DNA from: Symbiotaphrina buchneri | Taxonomy: Eukaryota > Ascomycota > Symbiotaphrinales > Symbiotaphrinaceae | Assembly: GCA_001599915.1 (NCBI GenBank) | Contig: BCIG01000002.1 | Span: 806,001 to 870,000 of the forward strand | Reading direction: 5' to 3' | Length of the DNA: 64,000 nucleotides | Shown: positions 11,501-22,661 of the stretch, piece by piece | Layout of the letters: the number at the start of each line of letters is the position of its first letter | Position numbering within the stretch: the first letter of the stretch is position 1 | The notes under the pieces: model-generated | Told to the model about the DNA's origin: nothing | The model's database searches: none | What the model saw: the letters and a program-made list of their open reading frames with translations, nothing else | Translations under genes and position numbers: made by a program

Positions 11501-13150
11501 CTGGATGAAACTCCTAACAGACTACCTGTCGAGGCTGTACTTCGTACTTCGCTACGGAGTACGAACGTGCTTACCGGTAGGTACCTTACCTTACCTTAAT
11601 CCCTTTATATCACTGCTTAGCTCAAGGTACCTTCATCCACCCGAGGCTGAGGTGTTATTGGAGGTTACTCGTACCTTAGGAGGTAGGCGCAGGGTACAAG
11701 ATTTACTCCGCAAAATCCTTTGGGCTTTTCTACGTTACAGCGCACCGACGCCCACAGGTTCAGCTCACCCAAGCTAGGTACGCTACGCTTTCCGGCCACT
11801 GCGGCCAGGATCCAATTCCCAAGCACCATTTCCATATCATCATCACCCATGGAGTTTTGTACTTTACGTGCCTTACCTTGCAACCACCACTTCCATTGCG
11901 CACCGCAGTACAATAGCCCATACTTCCCGCGTACGAATTACATAGCTGATCTCTGTCGAGGGATCCACTAACTGCCCTCCTACATCGAGGTACCTTGGGT
12001 ATCCTTAGCACTTGTGGCGGCCCTTCCCACCCTCTACGCGGCAGGCCCATGGTCCATGGCCCCATAGAAGTCGTGGCACGCGGCGTCTTATTATTATCAT
12101 TATCATTTTGTTATTATTACCGTGTCCCTCAGCTTCCGTTACTACCTAGGCTCCGCGTCCTCTGATGCGTGATGGAAAGCAGCCCAAGCGAAACCGGCAG
12201 GCCACGTCTTTACTTGAACCTGTCCAGTTGGTTACGAGAAATGAAGTTTACTAAGGTACTGCTGCGCCAGAGACAAAAGGAAGGTACCTACCTTACCTTA
12301 CCCTGCGTTTAGCTGGACAAATTCCAACGGAGGAATACCTTAGAGAGTGTGTGTGCGCACACTCCCCCCTTACCGTGGCTACTACGTCCGAAGGCAGTAT
12401 GGCACGCTATATGCTGTACTCGTACCCGCAAAACGGCCGCGTCCTTTGGGGCCCATGCAGTGTGAATGCAGACTATCTTTGTAGGTACCCGTCCGTGACG
12501 GTTCTGATGGAGGGCCCACGGAAGATGGCGGCGGTGATGGGTATGGGTCTGTCACTGGTCACGTCCCTTTCTTCTCTCCCTTTCCTTCTTTTCCTTTTGG
12601 TGATTTTACCGCCATTTCTGACTGGTTCCGGAGCACCGGTTGCACGTAGCTTCCCTTTTGTCTCGAATGGGCGAGGCCCGCTTCCGCCCCAACAGAGGCC
12701 CCGTCACCTTCCCACCACCGCCCGAAAGCATACCTTGTATGCCCTAAAAGCCAAAGCGCGAGCCGCAGAGGCTACGGATATTCTTGTTACAGTAAGGTAA
12801 GAGCAGGAAGAGGTCAGATAGAGAGAATACGTTCCTAGGCAGGTAAGTACCTGGGTAGGTGGCCAAGGGGGTAGAGTACCTCAGTAGTAAGGCACGAATA
12901 ATGGACGTAATGCGTACCTCTCCCTCCGTTGTCTTGCTACAGCTACCCAAGGTACCTCGTTAACGACATTATTATTGTTGTTACAACTTCCCTAACCTTA
13001 CCTTACCTTACCTGACCGGGAACCTGGCTCTGGGCTCGCTGGGGACTACTACCCACCTTACACACTTACCTTACCACCGCCGTCGATTTATTATTGACTC
13101 TGACATCAAACCCAGGCCCTTGTTGATCTAGGGAAGGATGGATCAGCCTC
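11501..13150. other. AGGTACCT/CCTTACC-rich intergenic block upstream of the cyclin gene
   Basis: No coding gene is supportable. The block is dense in the palindrome AGGTACCT (11579, 11625, 11988, 12282, 12950) and CCTTACC arrays (11571-11599, 12281-12302, 12992-13015, 13054-13076). ATT-rich microsatellite stretches lie near 12090-12120 and 12969-12980. It is most simply read as distal promoter of the cyclin gene at 13649. Confidence 0.55.
11541..11565. repeat. Hairpin-capable inverted repeat with TACGGAGTA
   Basis: Eight-base arms TTCGTACT (11541-11548) and AGTACGAA (11558-11565) are perfect reverse complements around a 9-nt loop. The loop and right arm contain TACGGAGTA, also present at 8342-8350. 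The arms could form a hairpin in RNA or be a dyad binding site. Confidence 0.65.
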
Positions 13151-13648
13151 TTTCAGACTTGGCCTGTTCCATACCTTCTTTTGATCATTATTCGCATTCA
13201 CCATAATAGTCATCTGGCCCTCTTCCTCCAAAACCTTCTTCCCCTTCTCCTTTCCTTCACTCTCTACTTCGGTCTCTCTTATGTCCACACGCCGCTGGTG
13301 CCGTCCTTGTGAAAGGCGGTCCGTTTACTCTGTCTCTCATTAACCCCAATCTCTCCTTCGCATCCCCTTTCGGACGCCTGCCGTGGACAATCATCTGCTT
13401 CCAGTGCATGCTCGGCATCTCTGTTTCGCCCAAGCCTTCTGCATTCAGTCTTGCTTGTCTTCCAGGAACTTGAGCCCCCCCATCAACGGCTCGTCACGTA
13501 CGTACGACATCGTGGGCTCATGCTCTCCCAGGCGACGTCCACTCGCCCCAGGTGCTAGGCCAGGCTATCCTCCCTACGACACGGCTTACGCCTCTACTCA
13601 AACCACCATCACCGGCCGGTCTGCCCGCGAGTGGCTCTGGTTCTCCAG
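13151..13648 (+). promoter_or_regulatory. Proximal promoter and leader region of the cyclin gene
   Basis: From about 13190 to 13370 the plus strand is strongly pyrimidine-rich (for example CTTCCTCCAAAACCTTCTTC and CCTTTCCTTCACTCTC). CT-rich blocks near transcription starts are common in filamentous fungi. The downstream part may be 5' leader or an unrecognised first exon of the cyclin gene, because several frames stay open between 13383 and 13850. Confidence 0.4.
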
Positions 13649-15635
13649 ATGCATTCAACGTATCGTGCGGACGGGCCCACCAACATTCTCCTCCCTGCGG
13701 TCAACCTCCTCCAGCCGCAGACGTACTCTCTACCATCGGACTGCGGGGCTGGTCTCAATACAGCGGGTATCCTCCTCTCGAACTACCAGGAGCAAGGCCT
13801 GTCTTCTGGCCGCGGAGTATACACCCCACCACCGGATATGAACGGTGAACTAGGCTCCGCCCTGCCACAAAGCTACCATGGCTCCTCATTCACTGCAGAT
13901 GGTTACAACGTCACTTCAGACCATGACCAGGCCGTAGCCAGCTCTGAGTTCCCTCGTGCCGATACAAGTTCGCAGCCAGTCGATCGAGTGCGGAATCGAG
14001 CTAGGAGCCCCAAAGCAAAGAAGGACTCTCTTCCATTCCCGGATCACCATCAACCGCGGAGCAAAAGCAGAACAAACAATGATATTGTGCCCTACCTCCA
14101 GATACCTGCTTCAATAAATGACAGCAAAGGGAGTCTGGCCGAATTCGCGGCTCAGGTATGAGAGACTCTTTGGTTGGGCCGCTTCGTCTTTTACGTGGGC
14201 TAACTGAGTGCAGATCACATGTCTTTTCTGGTTCGAGTCTGCCTCCACCCTACGAAGAGTTGAAGAATCTGGTATCATACCATTCCCCATATCGCCGCTT
14301 GTCCCAGATGCCGTGCCGAAGACCGGGTTCTTGAAGTGGGTGACGACGATTCTCTCAACGACCCAGGTCTCGCAGAACGTCATCCTCCTGGCGCTGCTCT
14401 TCGTCTATAGATTGAAGACCATGAATCCTCAGGTGAAAGGAAAGCCTGGCAGCGAGTTTAGGTTGCTGACTGTTGCCCTCATGCTTGGGAACAAATGTGA
14501 GTGGATTGAATCGGGAATGTTCCCGCCGACTTGCTAATATTTGCCAATAGTCCTTGATGACAACACGTACACCAACAAGACATGGGCTGATGTCTCCGGC
14601 ATCTCGGTCCAGGAGATACATATCATGGAGGTCGAATTTCTCAGCAATATGCGGTACTCGCTTTTCACTTCTGAAGCAGAATGGAAGCAGCGGCATGTCA
14701 AGCTGGGTCGATTCTGGGATTATTTCAATACAGCCTCCCAGGTAGAGCCTCCTCGGCCCCTGGAACCCCCGGCGTCGAACTTTGTCGTACCACGACCTCT
14801 TCCTTCCCCTCCCGCTTCGACACACGCATCTCCACCTTTTGCTCCTTTACATCCCGGTAGCAACGGCTACTATTACCCACCACCCATCACGGCGCCTGCA
14901 ACTGTACAGCCTGCACCATCGCCTGCTGCATCACTGCCGGATTTGGATGCAAGAGTGGCCCCTAGGAAGCGGAGTTATGACGATGCGGTCACGGAGCCGC
15001 CGCTGAAGAGACCAAATCGGACTGGAGCACCCTCGCTAGGTGTCCAGCCCCCTTCCTCAGGCTCGCTCACCACCGTTCCTCGTTTGCCTGTCCCACAATT
15101 GTCTATCTCAACCACCCCGAATGCATGCAGATCTTCCAGTCAAACGGGAGCGCAACTTCCACCTCTCCAAGGTAAAGCTATGTCAATGGTCTTCCGCGGC
15201 CCGTCAGACTGGTCAGGACCGGTCCCATCTCCGACCTCGCTGCAGCCAAATGGTCAAAATATGTCTGCCAACACCTTCTCCGATCGTCAACGCAGCCCCT
15301 ATCCTCCATCCAACAACTCTTCGCCTACCTCAGCTTACTTCCCGGTGAGCGCGCATGCGGCCTCCCATCTGTCACCATCATATTTTCTGTCTCGGCGCAG
15401 TTCGCCCTATCGACCAGTCAGGCAGGTAAACACTCTTTTGGTACCACCGCCCTCTTCCTCGGTCACCAACGCGCCGCGGAATGTCTCATACGAGCAGATG
15501 CACTACCAGCCTCTGGGCAAATCGGGGAGTGGACTGCGAACTGGGGTGGTGCCTTATATGCATCATGACACATGGTCGAATGCGACCCAGGTTCCGCCGT
15601 GGGGCCCGTACACGCAGGCTAATTTCTCCTCTTGA
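13649..15635 (+). CDS. CLG1/PHO85-type (PCL) cyclin-like protein
   Basis: Likely a regulatory cyclin for a Pho85-type cyclin-dependent kinase, acting in nutrient signalling and the cell cycle. Exons 13649-14155, 14214-14496 and 14551-15635 give 624 aa. The cyclin box spans about residues 170-320: it opens with ITCLFWFESASTL, passes VSQNVILLALLFVYRLK and LLTVALMLGNKFLDDNTYTN, which crosses the second intron, and ends at VEFLSNMRYSLFTSE. The N-terminal 170 residues and C-terminal 300 residues are Ser/Pro-rich and of low complexity, with a possible basic nuclear signal (PRKRSY and PLKRP). This layout matches fungal CLG1-like cyclins. The start is uncertain: 13649 is the first ATG in the coding frame, but an upstream exon is possible. 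The 8.7 kb of gene-free DNA before it is unusual for this window. Confidence 0.82.
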
Positions 15636-16513
15636 AAACGTACCACTACTGAACAGCAATTATTTGATTCTTTTGTTTCGTTTTCGGTGCATTCGCGCTC
15701 GGGCAGTTGCATGCGGTTATGGATTCAGCATTGCACGGAGTCGAGTAACAAGTCGTTTAACTAAGCATCAGATCAGGTGTTTATCTGCTGCATTGGGTCC
15801 GGGTAACATGGATCGATTGCATATTGGAGTTTGGCTTCCTCATTCTAGAGAGCATGTAACATACTGTCTCTCTACCGGCTCGATTCTCTTGGATGCATGG
15901 CATCTTGCCTGGCTCCAGCGGAGTGGGCATCGGAATCAATGGAGCTGATAGTAGCATCGTTGAAAGCAGGCAGAGAATAGACATCCGAGGTTACGGGGGA
16001 AATCAAATCAGTTTCCGTAATCTGTGCCTATCTCGTGTACGTATGATTGATTGATAGTCTAAGGTACTTGAAGCACGAATAGGGGTTGTGCTTTTGACCC
16101 CCTATTCAACCGGGGTACTTTTGTTGTTGTACTCTGTAAGGTACCTTAGGTGTACGGCCGGATCGGATGAGCCTTCCAAAACTGGTTGGTCTCTGGCCCT
16201 CGCTTTCTAGCCGCACGAGCCACCTCCGCGATAAGCCTTGCGCTATCTCGTCCCATTACCCCTGGCGCTGCCATTTAATAACGGACCGATTGCACATTCA
16301 GCTCCATTCATTCCAAAATCCATTGAACAGCATACCGGAAAAGGCCCTGACACCTCTGCTCTTTCAGTCTAAATCCCCGCGTCTGTCCTTATTCTTCTCC
16401 TGGAGCCCTCTCTAGCCCTTTTGGTCGTCGCGATTGAGCTTTTATTTCCGTGCGAGATATCCATATACCCATACGCAAATATATATTTATATTAAACACC
16501 AGCGCTCTTCACA
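15636..16513. other. Intergenic region, cyclin 3' end to GNAT promoter
   Basis: No supportable gene in 878 bp. It contains the 12-bp perfect palindrome TAAGGTACCTTA at 16137-16148. A strongly AT-rich segment at 16476-16495, just before the GNAT start codon, may be a TATA region or leader. Confidence 0.6.
16137..16148. repeat. TAAGGTACCTTA 12-bp palindrome
   Basis: A perfect palindrome identical to the one at 32475-32486 in the DUG3/MGM1 promoter region. Its core AGGTACCT recurs about ten times in intergenic DNA of this window. Confidence 0.8.
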
Positions 16514-17370
16514 ATGCCCATCATCATCACCCCCATGACACATGCCGACGTGCCGGGCGCCATCGACACCATTCAGCAAGCCTTCGCCTCGGATCCCTAT
16601 AACCTCTGGATCTACAACGACCGCTCCAAGCTGTCGCTCCCCCGCAATCGTGTCTCCCTCGGCCTGCGCTGCCGGTGGGGCATCGCTAACGGCCTGTTCT
16701 ACGTCGCAAAGGACAGCGATGCCGCCGACCCAAATCGCGTGCTGGGTACCGCCATGTGGATCCCTCCCAAGCCTCGGCATAAGCTCAAGGGCTGGGGCGC
16801 CTGGACCGATCTGGGCGACTGGAGGGAGTGGGCGTGGGGCTGGTGGCTCTGGATGCAGCAAGGGTGGATGAATATCATCTATGGACGTGGGGGCCTCAAT
16901 GTCAAGGTAAGCAGCTCGAGATCAACGACGAGGGTCACTCGGATGGAACTGATCCTATTTCGTCAAGAGGTATTATATCTGGAAGAAGGCGCAGGCAGAG
17001 CTCCAGTCCCAGATCTGGACGGATCCCAAGGGGTATTATTTCTGCAACATCGTGACTGTGCTGCCATCCGAGCAGGGCCGTGGTATCGGCAAGTTGCTCT
17101 TCAAGACCGTCACTGACAAGGCAGACCGCGAGGGGATGCGCTGTTATCTGGAAAGCTCCAAGATGGAGCCCAATGTCGCCATCTATGAGAAGATGGGCTT
17201 CCATATGGTCAAAGAAATGGAATGCAACGATGATGGGGCCATCTGTCGGGTAAGAAGCTTTTCATATGGTATCTGCAACATCGTCTGACCCAACACAGTT
17301 ATTCTGCATGATTCGCGAGCCGCAACCTCCTCCGTCAGTGGAGGATCAGGTCACAATATCACCGCCTTGA
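16514..17370 (+). CDS. GNAT-family N-acetyltransferase
   Basis: Transfers an acetyl group from acetyl-CoA to an amine; the substrate is not predictable. Exons 16514-16906, 16968-17249 and 17299-17370 give 248 aa. The acetyl-CoA pyrophosphate-binding loop is plain in VLPSEQGRGIGKLLF, preceded by the beta strand GYYFCNIVTV and followed by CYLESSKMEPNVAIYEKMGF, the usual C-terminal strand and helix. The N-terminal half has the fold's first strand (MPIIITPMTHADV) and a Trp-rich segment near residues 95-120. This layout matches the many fungal stand-alone GNAT proteins of about 230-250 aa. The final exon is only 24 codons. The start is the first ATG after an AT-rich leader. Confidence 0.88.
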
Positions 17371-19456
17371 GTCTGTCCTATCTTGTATGGAGGCTTGAAT
17401 ATGATTTCTGCGGCACCCCTTGATTGTGCCGCTGAAAGGCGAAGAGCTCGCAATCCAATCATGGAGCCGGGCGCCAGCCCCTAGGTTCTGTCGAGGAACA
17501 CGCTGGGTGCCTCGGCTGTGAACGGGTGCTGTAACGCCTCAGTGTCCAAGAAGGAGATAGAATCGCTGCTGTGAAGATGTCATCCAGCGAATAGCCTGCA
17601 AGCTATTCAGTTCTGATCAATGCTCACACGCGAATGACAACGCCGCTGGCTCGTATGTTCGCCAGTGATGCTCTTCAACATCGCATGTTCCACATCCATA
17701 ACCGATAGTTGAGTCGCGGCGAGATGTGAGCCGATTGCGTTTCGCAATCGAAACAAGATTGAGTTATTTTGCACAGATATCGGTAGCATGTTGCAAACAG
17801 ATGGCCAACAGACACAGGCGAATGCGTAACTTTGATACATCTGAAGGAGTAGAGAATACCGCGCGAGAGTTGGTGTCTCATTGCCAAGGATTTCAAGGCG
17901 ATGTGCTGTTACAATTGGCATATGATGCGTTGTGGTGACGACTGGGCTAAAATCGATGAGGATTGTACGATTGCAACAAATAGCCCGGAAGCCGACCTAA
18001 CGTGAGCCCGGAAGGACAAAGGCAGTGTCTGGCCCCTTGAGCGATGAGACAGACCAGAGATAGACAGACAAGGGATCCAGCCATGCATTCGAATGGCCCG
18101 CTTCCTGGCGAATGTAAAATGGAGGTATCGGTCTTCCCCCGTACACCTTCTGTAGGACACAAGCGTGCCGTCGGTGATAGCGGAAATATCGAATGCAAAG
18201 AGCAATCATCCAAGCTCGGCTGGTACCCTTGACAAAAAAGCGAGCAACGCTGAACTTAACGCTTAACAAAGAGGGCAGCTCCCCGGGACAACCATAAAGC
18301 GTTCATGCGGAGCTTGATGACAATGTTTGCTAGCATCACCATCTGTAGATGTACCAATGAAATGTGCGCCTGGGTCAACGCAGTTCGCATAGACAAAGAA
18401 GTATTTGACATATCCGCACATCGTATGCACCAACGGCGTGGCGAGGGTCTGAACCTCAAGGCCTTTGATAGTGGGTATTCGCCTTCTAAACATGTTATGA
18501 GAGCAACGCCGACAGTCAACTATATAGGAGAACCTGACCTTATCCCTGCAATAGCGTCCGAAAACGATTGGGCGATGTAGAAGCGACTCCCAAGAAGGAT
18601 TATGGACAACTGGATGATGGATTGGATTCTTCCTCTCAGGTCTGAAGTCGACCCCTAAGATAACTGATCGACTCCTACGTAGCTGTGCCATTGGTCTTAT
18701 CTCTAAGGAACAAACTGCTGCTTTGTTGATGGAACCGGCAAAGCAGGGTTGCAATCCTTGTCGACTCAGGAGTCGGTGTGCTGCCCAAGAATGCTTGCTT
18801 AAGGATGACCCTTCAATGCAGACAGCCCGCTGCCGACTGCAGCTGACAGTGAAGCCTAAGATGACCATTTCGGAAGAGGAGACGGTAGTATCTGTGACTA
18901 CCCGCAGTAGGGATCTTGACATCGACGAATGCCATCAGCGTATAATATTCTCGGCAGGGGATGGTCGGAGCAGGTAGAGTTAGTTCGGGTTCATTACTTG
19001 GGGCCCACCTGTTTGCTTTCAATAGCAGGGCAGTCCCAGGTGACTGTGTTGCTCAGACATGGGATCTCCAGTACTACTTTCAAAAGGAAAGCCTCAGAAA
19101 ACACAGACCTCGAAGCGTACATGCCGGAGGTCGTCAGCAGAGCGCCAATAGGCCTTCAGGCAGTCCCCGTTCTTCCTTACTTCCTTTCTTTTTTTTTCTT
19201 TTTTAAATAAATTGGAAGGACTCCCAGTCACGGCATGACAGCTGCGCTGTTAAAGACTGGATGGAAAGAAGCGGATCTCTGCCGAAACAATCGCGGAAGG
19301 TAGGCCGCTCGAAAGACAAACGATAAAGATAGACTGGAATCCAGAAACATAACGCATGGGGAGGGAAATGGTTCATCATGTGAAATGGAACACAAGGATA
19401 GGGACCTCCTTGCGAACAGGCAAGCAGGCAATCTGTGAACGGCGCGTATGAACCGG

Positions 19457-19951
19457 TCAAGGAAATAGCGGTCGACACGGGAAAAACTCTAATGGAGACA
19501 TGACAGCGGTAACCCTGCCAGAAGAATAAAGCGCGCGCTCGACTTTTTGAAGCTCATCCAGGGTGCACTTGTCCTTGGAAGCCCGAGATGAAGCCAGATG
19601 CAGGATAACACCCGGAGTGTCCTGCAGCGTCCTCAAGTACTGACATGGTTGGTATCTAAATTGCACACTGCCAAGCAGGTCGCCCTTTTCGGTCATGCGG
19701 GGTTTGCTCTTACGGTCACTTGCTTCCGTGCCCTGCACAGGAGGCGGACAAGTAACAATTCCCGGGCAATTCTCCGGATGCGAACATCGACAGATCCAGA
19801 GCAGCATGTCACGATCTGCTTGCCGGAAATACGTCAAAACAACCAGCACCCTTGGCACTAATCCCGGTGCGCCGGACGGCATCCTTCCCGCCATAGCACG
19901 TTCTATCTCCGCAGCGAGGCTTGGCCATGTGGGATGATAATTGCATGTCAC
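19457..19951 (-). CDS. Candidate hypothetical protein (weak)
   Basis: An open frame of 164 codons whose composition looks more protein-like than its neighbours: a helix-like AAEIERAMAGRM, a hydrophobic strand LVPRVLVVLTYF, a Cys-containing WICRCSHPENCPGIVTCPP and an amphipathic LDELQKVERALYSSG. A second open frame upstream on the same strand (20030-20227) contains VLIVELKISKPQWKLFNIVF and could be an earlier exon, but I could not find a clean donor and acceptor pair joining them in frame. I recognise no family. It may be a small lineage-specific gene, a decayed gene or chance. Confidence 0.22.
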   Translation of the reverse strand: MTCNYHPTWPSLAAEIERAMAGRMPSGAPGLVPRVLVVLTYFRQADRDMLLWICRCSHPENCPGIVTCPPPVQGTEASDRKSKPRMTEKGDLLGSVQFRYQPCQYLRTLQDTPGVILHLASSRASKDKCTLDELQKVERALYSSGRVTAVMSPLEFFPCRPLFP

Positions 19952-20642
19952 GAATCGCCATCATCGCTCTACCCTGGTCAAAATGCATGGCACTTCCCAT
20001 GGGCCGATTATGCCACCGTCGCTCAGCAATCACACGAATGGCCTCGCAACGAAGGTGTCGTCGTTGACTTTGCCGAAGACGATGTTGAACAATTTCCATT
20101 GAGGCTTGCTGATTTTGAGTTCCACTATAAGCACTGGGAGATCTGTTCCTGACTCGCTGGCCCACAAGGTCCTACATGGTAGTGCTGCTTGTTGAATACC
20201 CATGGAGTCTTGTCCGCTAAGGTCCACCTTTCATTGAGGAGTTCGGTAAATCGCCAGCAGTCCGGCAATATGGCGGATTGGATGACCGGGGTTCATTGGC
20301 ACCATCCACCGACGTGTTCTGGTTCGATAGCCTGTTTTCCCGGACGAGCTCTGGCCGACCCCGACCGATGAGACAGGGCCGGCCTTGAATCCGTTGCGAA
20401 GCTGGTGATTTTGCGCTCAAGATGGGGACGGATGGGGACGGGTAGACTTGCAAAACAACAATGACGGTAAAATATTCCGTTCCAAGCGGGAATCTGTTGT
20501 CGGCTGCTCGCTCTTGGTCCGTTTCGCTGCCAACGGGGCTCAATGATGACTAAGCCGATACCCCTGGAAACGGTTCGTACAAAATACACTGCCACTACGA
20601 GATACAGGTACTGTCTCACTGAGCCTGAAACAGAAACATCAT

Positions 20643-20691
20643 TCTTTCTCCTTCTTCTTCTTCCTCCTGCTCCTCCTCCTCCTTCTCCTCC
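20643..20691 (+). promoter_or_regulatory. Polypyrimidine (CTT/CTC) tract upstream of CHS7
   Basis: About 49 bases of almost pure C and T built from CTT and CTC triplets. Such tracts often lie near transcription starts in filamentous fungi. It is about 220 bp before the CHS7 start codon, so a promoter or 5' leader role is plausible; it is also a length-variable microsatellite. Confidence 0.55.
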
Positions 20692-20912
20692 ATATTCATC
20701 GTGCAGCTATAGCCTACCTTCTATCCTTACCTCGCCACTCTTTTTTAACGATCACTGGAGTGGTTGAACGGTCGTTGAACAATTAACAGTTTGCACAACC
20801 TTGCCTGACCTCCCTTGGTGCTGCCGAGAGGGCATCGGTTCCAACACGTTGTGAATAAGTCCGTTGAACGATCACCACCCTTCCCCCCTTCACTGAACTG
20901 CGGAGGTAGGAA

Positions 20913-22021
20913 ATGGGTTTCGGAGACTACGACACAGTATGCCAAAAGGCACCGATACCTTTATGTTCGTTGGTGGGTCCATCGTCGAGCCTCATGGGCT
21001 CCGCTGGTATTCAACCGAGCTGCTATGCGCGGAGTATCGACGTGGCCAACACCATCATCTTTGAGGGCGCCACTTCTTTTGCGCATATAGTTGCGTTGAT
21101 TATGACCACTATCATGATCGTGCACGTTCGGTCCAAGTTCACCGCTGTCGGTATGCTGCCAACGGCCCCCAGCCGCTGCAAGGAGACCTTCGGATGCTGA
21201 TGTTCTATTTATAGGTCGCAAGGAGATCACCACTTTTTTCTACATTTACATGCTCCTCACCATGGACTCGCTCATCCTCGATGCTGGAGTGGTGCCCCCG
21301 GGCTCGGGAGCGTATCCATGGTTCACCGCTGTCCAGAACGGCCTTGCATCGGCGCTGTGTACCTGCCTCTTGATCAACGGCTTCGTGGGATTCCAGCTTT
21401 ACGAGGATGGTACCAGATTATCCCTCTGGTTACTGAGGTCTGCGTCGCTGGGGATGTTCGTCATTTCGGGGCTAGTCTCATTGTTGACGTTCAAGAGTTG
21501 GGCTGGTCTTTCGCCAACGAATACAATCGGCATGTTCATTATCCTCTACATCATCAATGGGCTCTTCTTGTTGGTGTACGTTGTCATGCAGATCATCCTG
21601 GTCGTAGGTACGCTGCAGGATATGTGGCCCCTGGGTGGCATCGCTTTTGGAGTGTTCTTTTTCGTTGCCGGTCAGGTTCTGCTGTACGTTTTCAGCGACG
21701 CCATCTGCGAAGGGACTCAGCACTATCTCGATGGATTGTTCTTCACAACCGTCACCAATCTGCTGGCAGTCATGATGGTCTACAAGGTTTGTTTCCCCAC
21801 CACACCAACGCTTAGAACCCCGACGGCGCTAACCGTGAGCGTAGTACTGGGATTCCATTACTAAGGAAGATCTCGAGTTCAGTGTCGGTGTGAAGAATAA
21901 CACCTGGGAAGTGAAGGAGCTGCTTGAAGACAGCCAAAACCGGAATGTAGGCTATGGCGATTCTGACTACGACAGCAGCATGTACCGCCGGAACTCGACA
22001 TATGGCGGCTATGGGTACTGA
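20913..22021 (+). CDS. CHS7: Chitin synthase III export chaperone
   Basis: A multi-pass endoplasmic reticulum protein needed for exit of class III/IV chitin synthase (Chs3 type) from the ER, and so for cell wall chitin. Exons 20913-21150, 21215-21786 and 21845-22021 give 328 aa. The N-terminus [18 protein letters not shown] and the adjoining [14 protein letters not shown] are hallmark sequences, followed by about seven hydrophobic segments, including [36 protein letters not shown] and [20 protein letters not shown]. The third intron junction gives [15 protein letters not shown], the conserved entry to the cytosolic tail, which ends in Tyr/Gly-rich sequence. Length and start agree with the family. 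Function is near certain. Confidence 0.96.
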
Positions 22022-22661
22022 TGACGAGGCGGAGATCTCGAGGAACGGCCAATGTCTATTCCTTTCTTGAAGGACAAGGCTGCTAAGGTTTTCGGTTAAA
22101 GTCCGAAAATTGGCAATTCTGCTGTGCATTCTGGATAATGGAGGTGGAGTTTTTGTCGGATAATTTCTCCAGTAGATGGCAGCGTTTTGGTTTGTGAGCA
22201 TAGCGGCGTAACAGCGAGACGTGATATCTACTCAGGGCGGTCTCGCCGTAGTTAGCTAGAAATGGCAACGCAATCGAAATGGGCTCCTCAATTGAGAAAG
22301 TATGATATTCAAAGTATAGCAGTCGGCAATCTCATCGCTGAAGCGCTCTCCCCCGAGCGCCGCCCTCAAACAATGAAATAAATGCAGTCTGCTGCGTCGG
22401 TATCCATGGCTGCAAAGGCACGTTGAAAGGTGCCAATAGAATTCCCCTTGGTAGATGCGCCACCTTCCCTGCTTAGTCGTGTCCTCGAATCCAACCATAT
22501 GTGCCATGTCATTTCCGCTCAAATATAAATCCGCATGCTCCTGGGATCTCCCGCCAAATCAGTCGGAAGATTTTAAGTGCCATCCCGAGAACTCCGATCG
22601 CCAAGGCAAAGCCTCTCCTTACCCCCGGTCATGATACATGTCTCATCGTGAGAAAAGTAAA
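22022..22661. other. Convergent intergenic region, CHS7 and arrestin 3' ends
   Basis: A 640-bp region between two genes that end towards each other. It should hold both 3' untranslated regions. Open frames are short and unrecognised. Confidence 0.6.

Larger units (their letters stand above)
17371..20912. other. Intergenic region, GNAT to CHS7
   Basis: A 3.5-kb stretch with no gene of known family. One weak candidate is listed separately on the minus strand (19457-19951, with open frame upstream to about 20227). A directly repeated GATGGGGACG pair lies at 20421-20440. The distal end carries the pyrimidine-rich tract before CHS7. No transposon proteins or terminal repeats are seen. Confidence 0.5.

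Noticed and set aside
12351-12800. 149-codon open frame on the plus strand
   Set aside because: Low-complexity, motif-dense intergenic DNA; hydrophobic stretch comes from a CT-rich tract. No homology recognised.
18263-18922. 219-codon open frame on the minus strand
   Set aside because: Rich in Cys, His, Arg and Ser with no domain or splice support; overlapping frames are also open. Composition looks like non-coding DNA.
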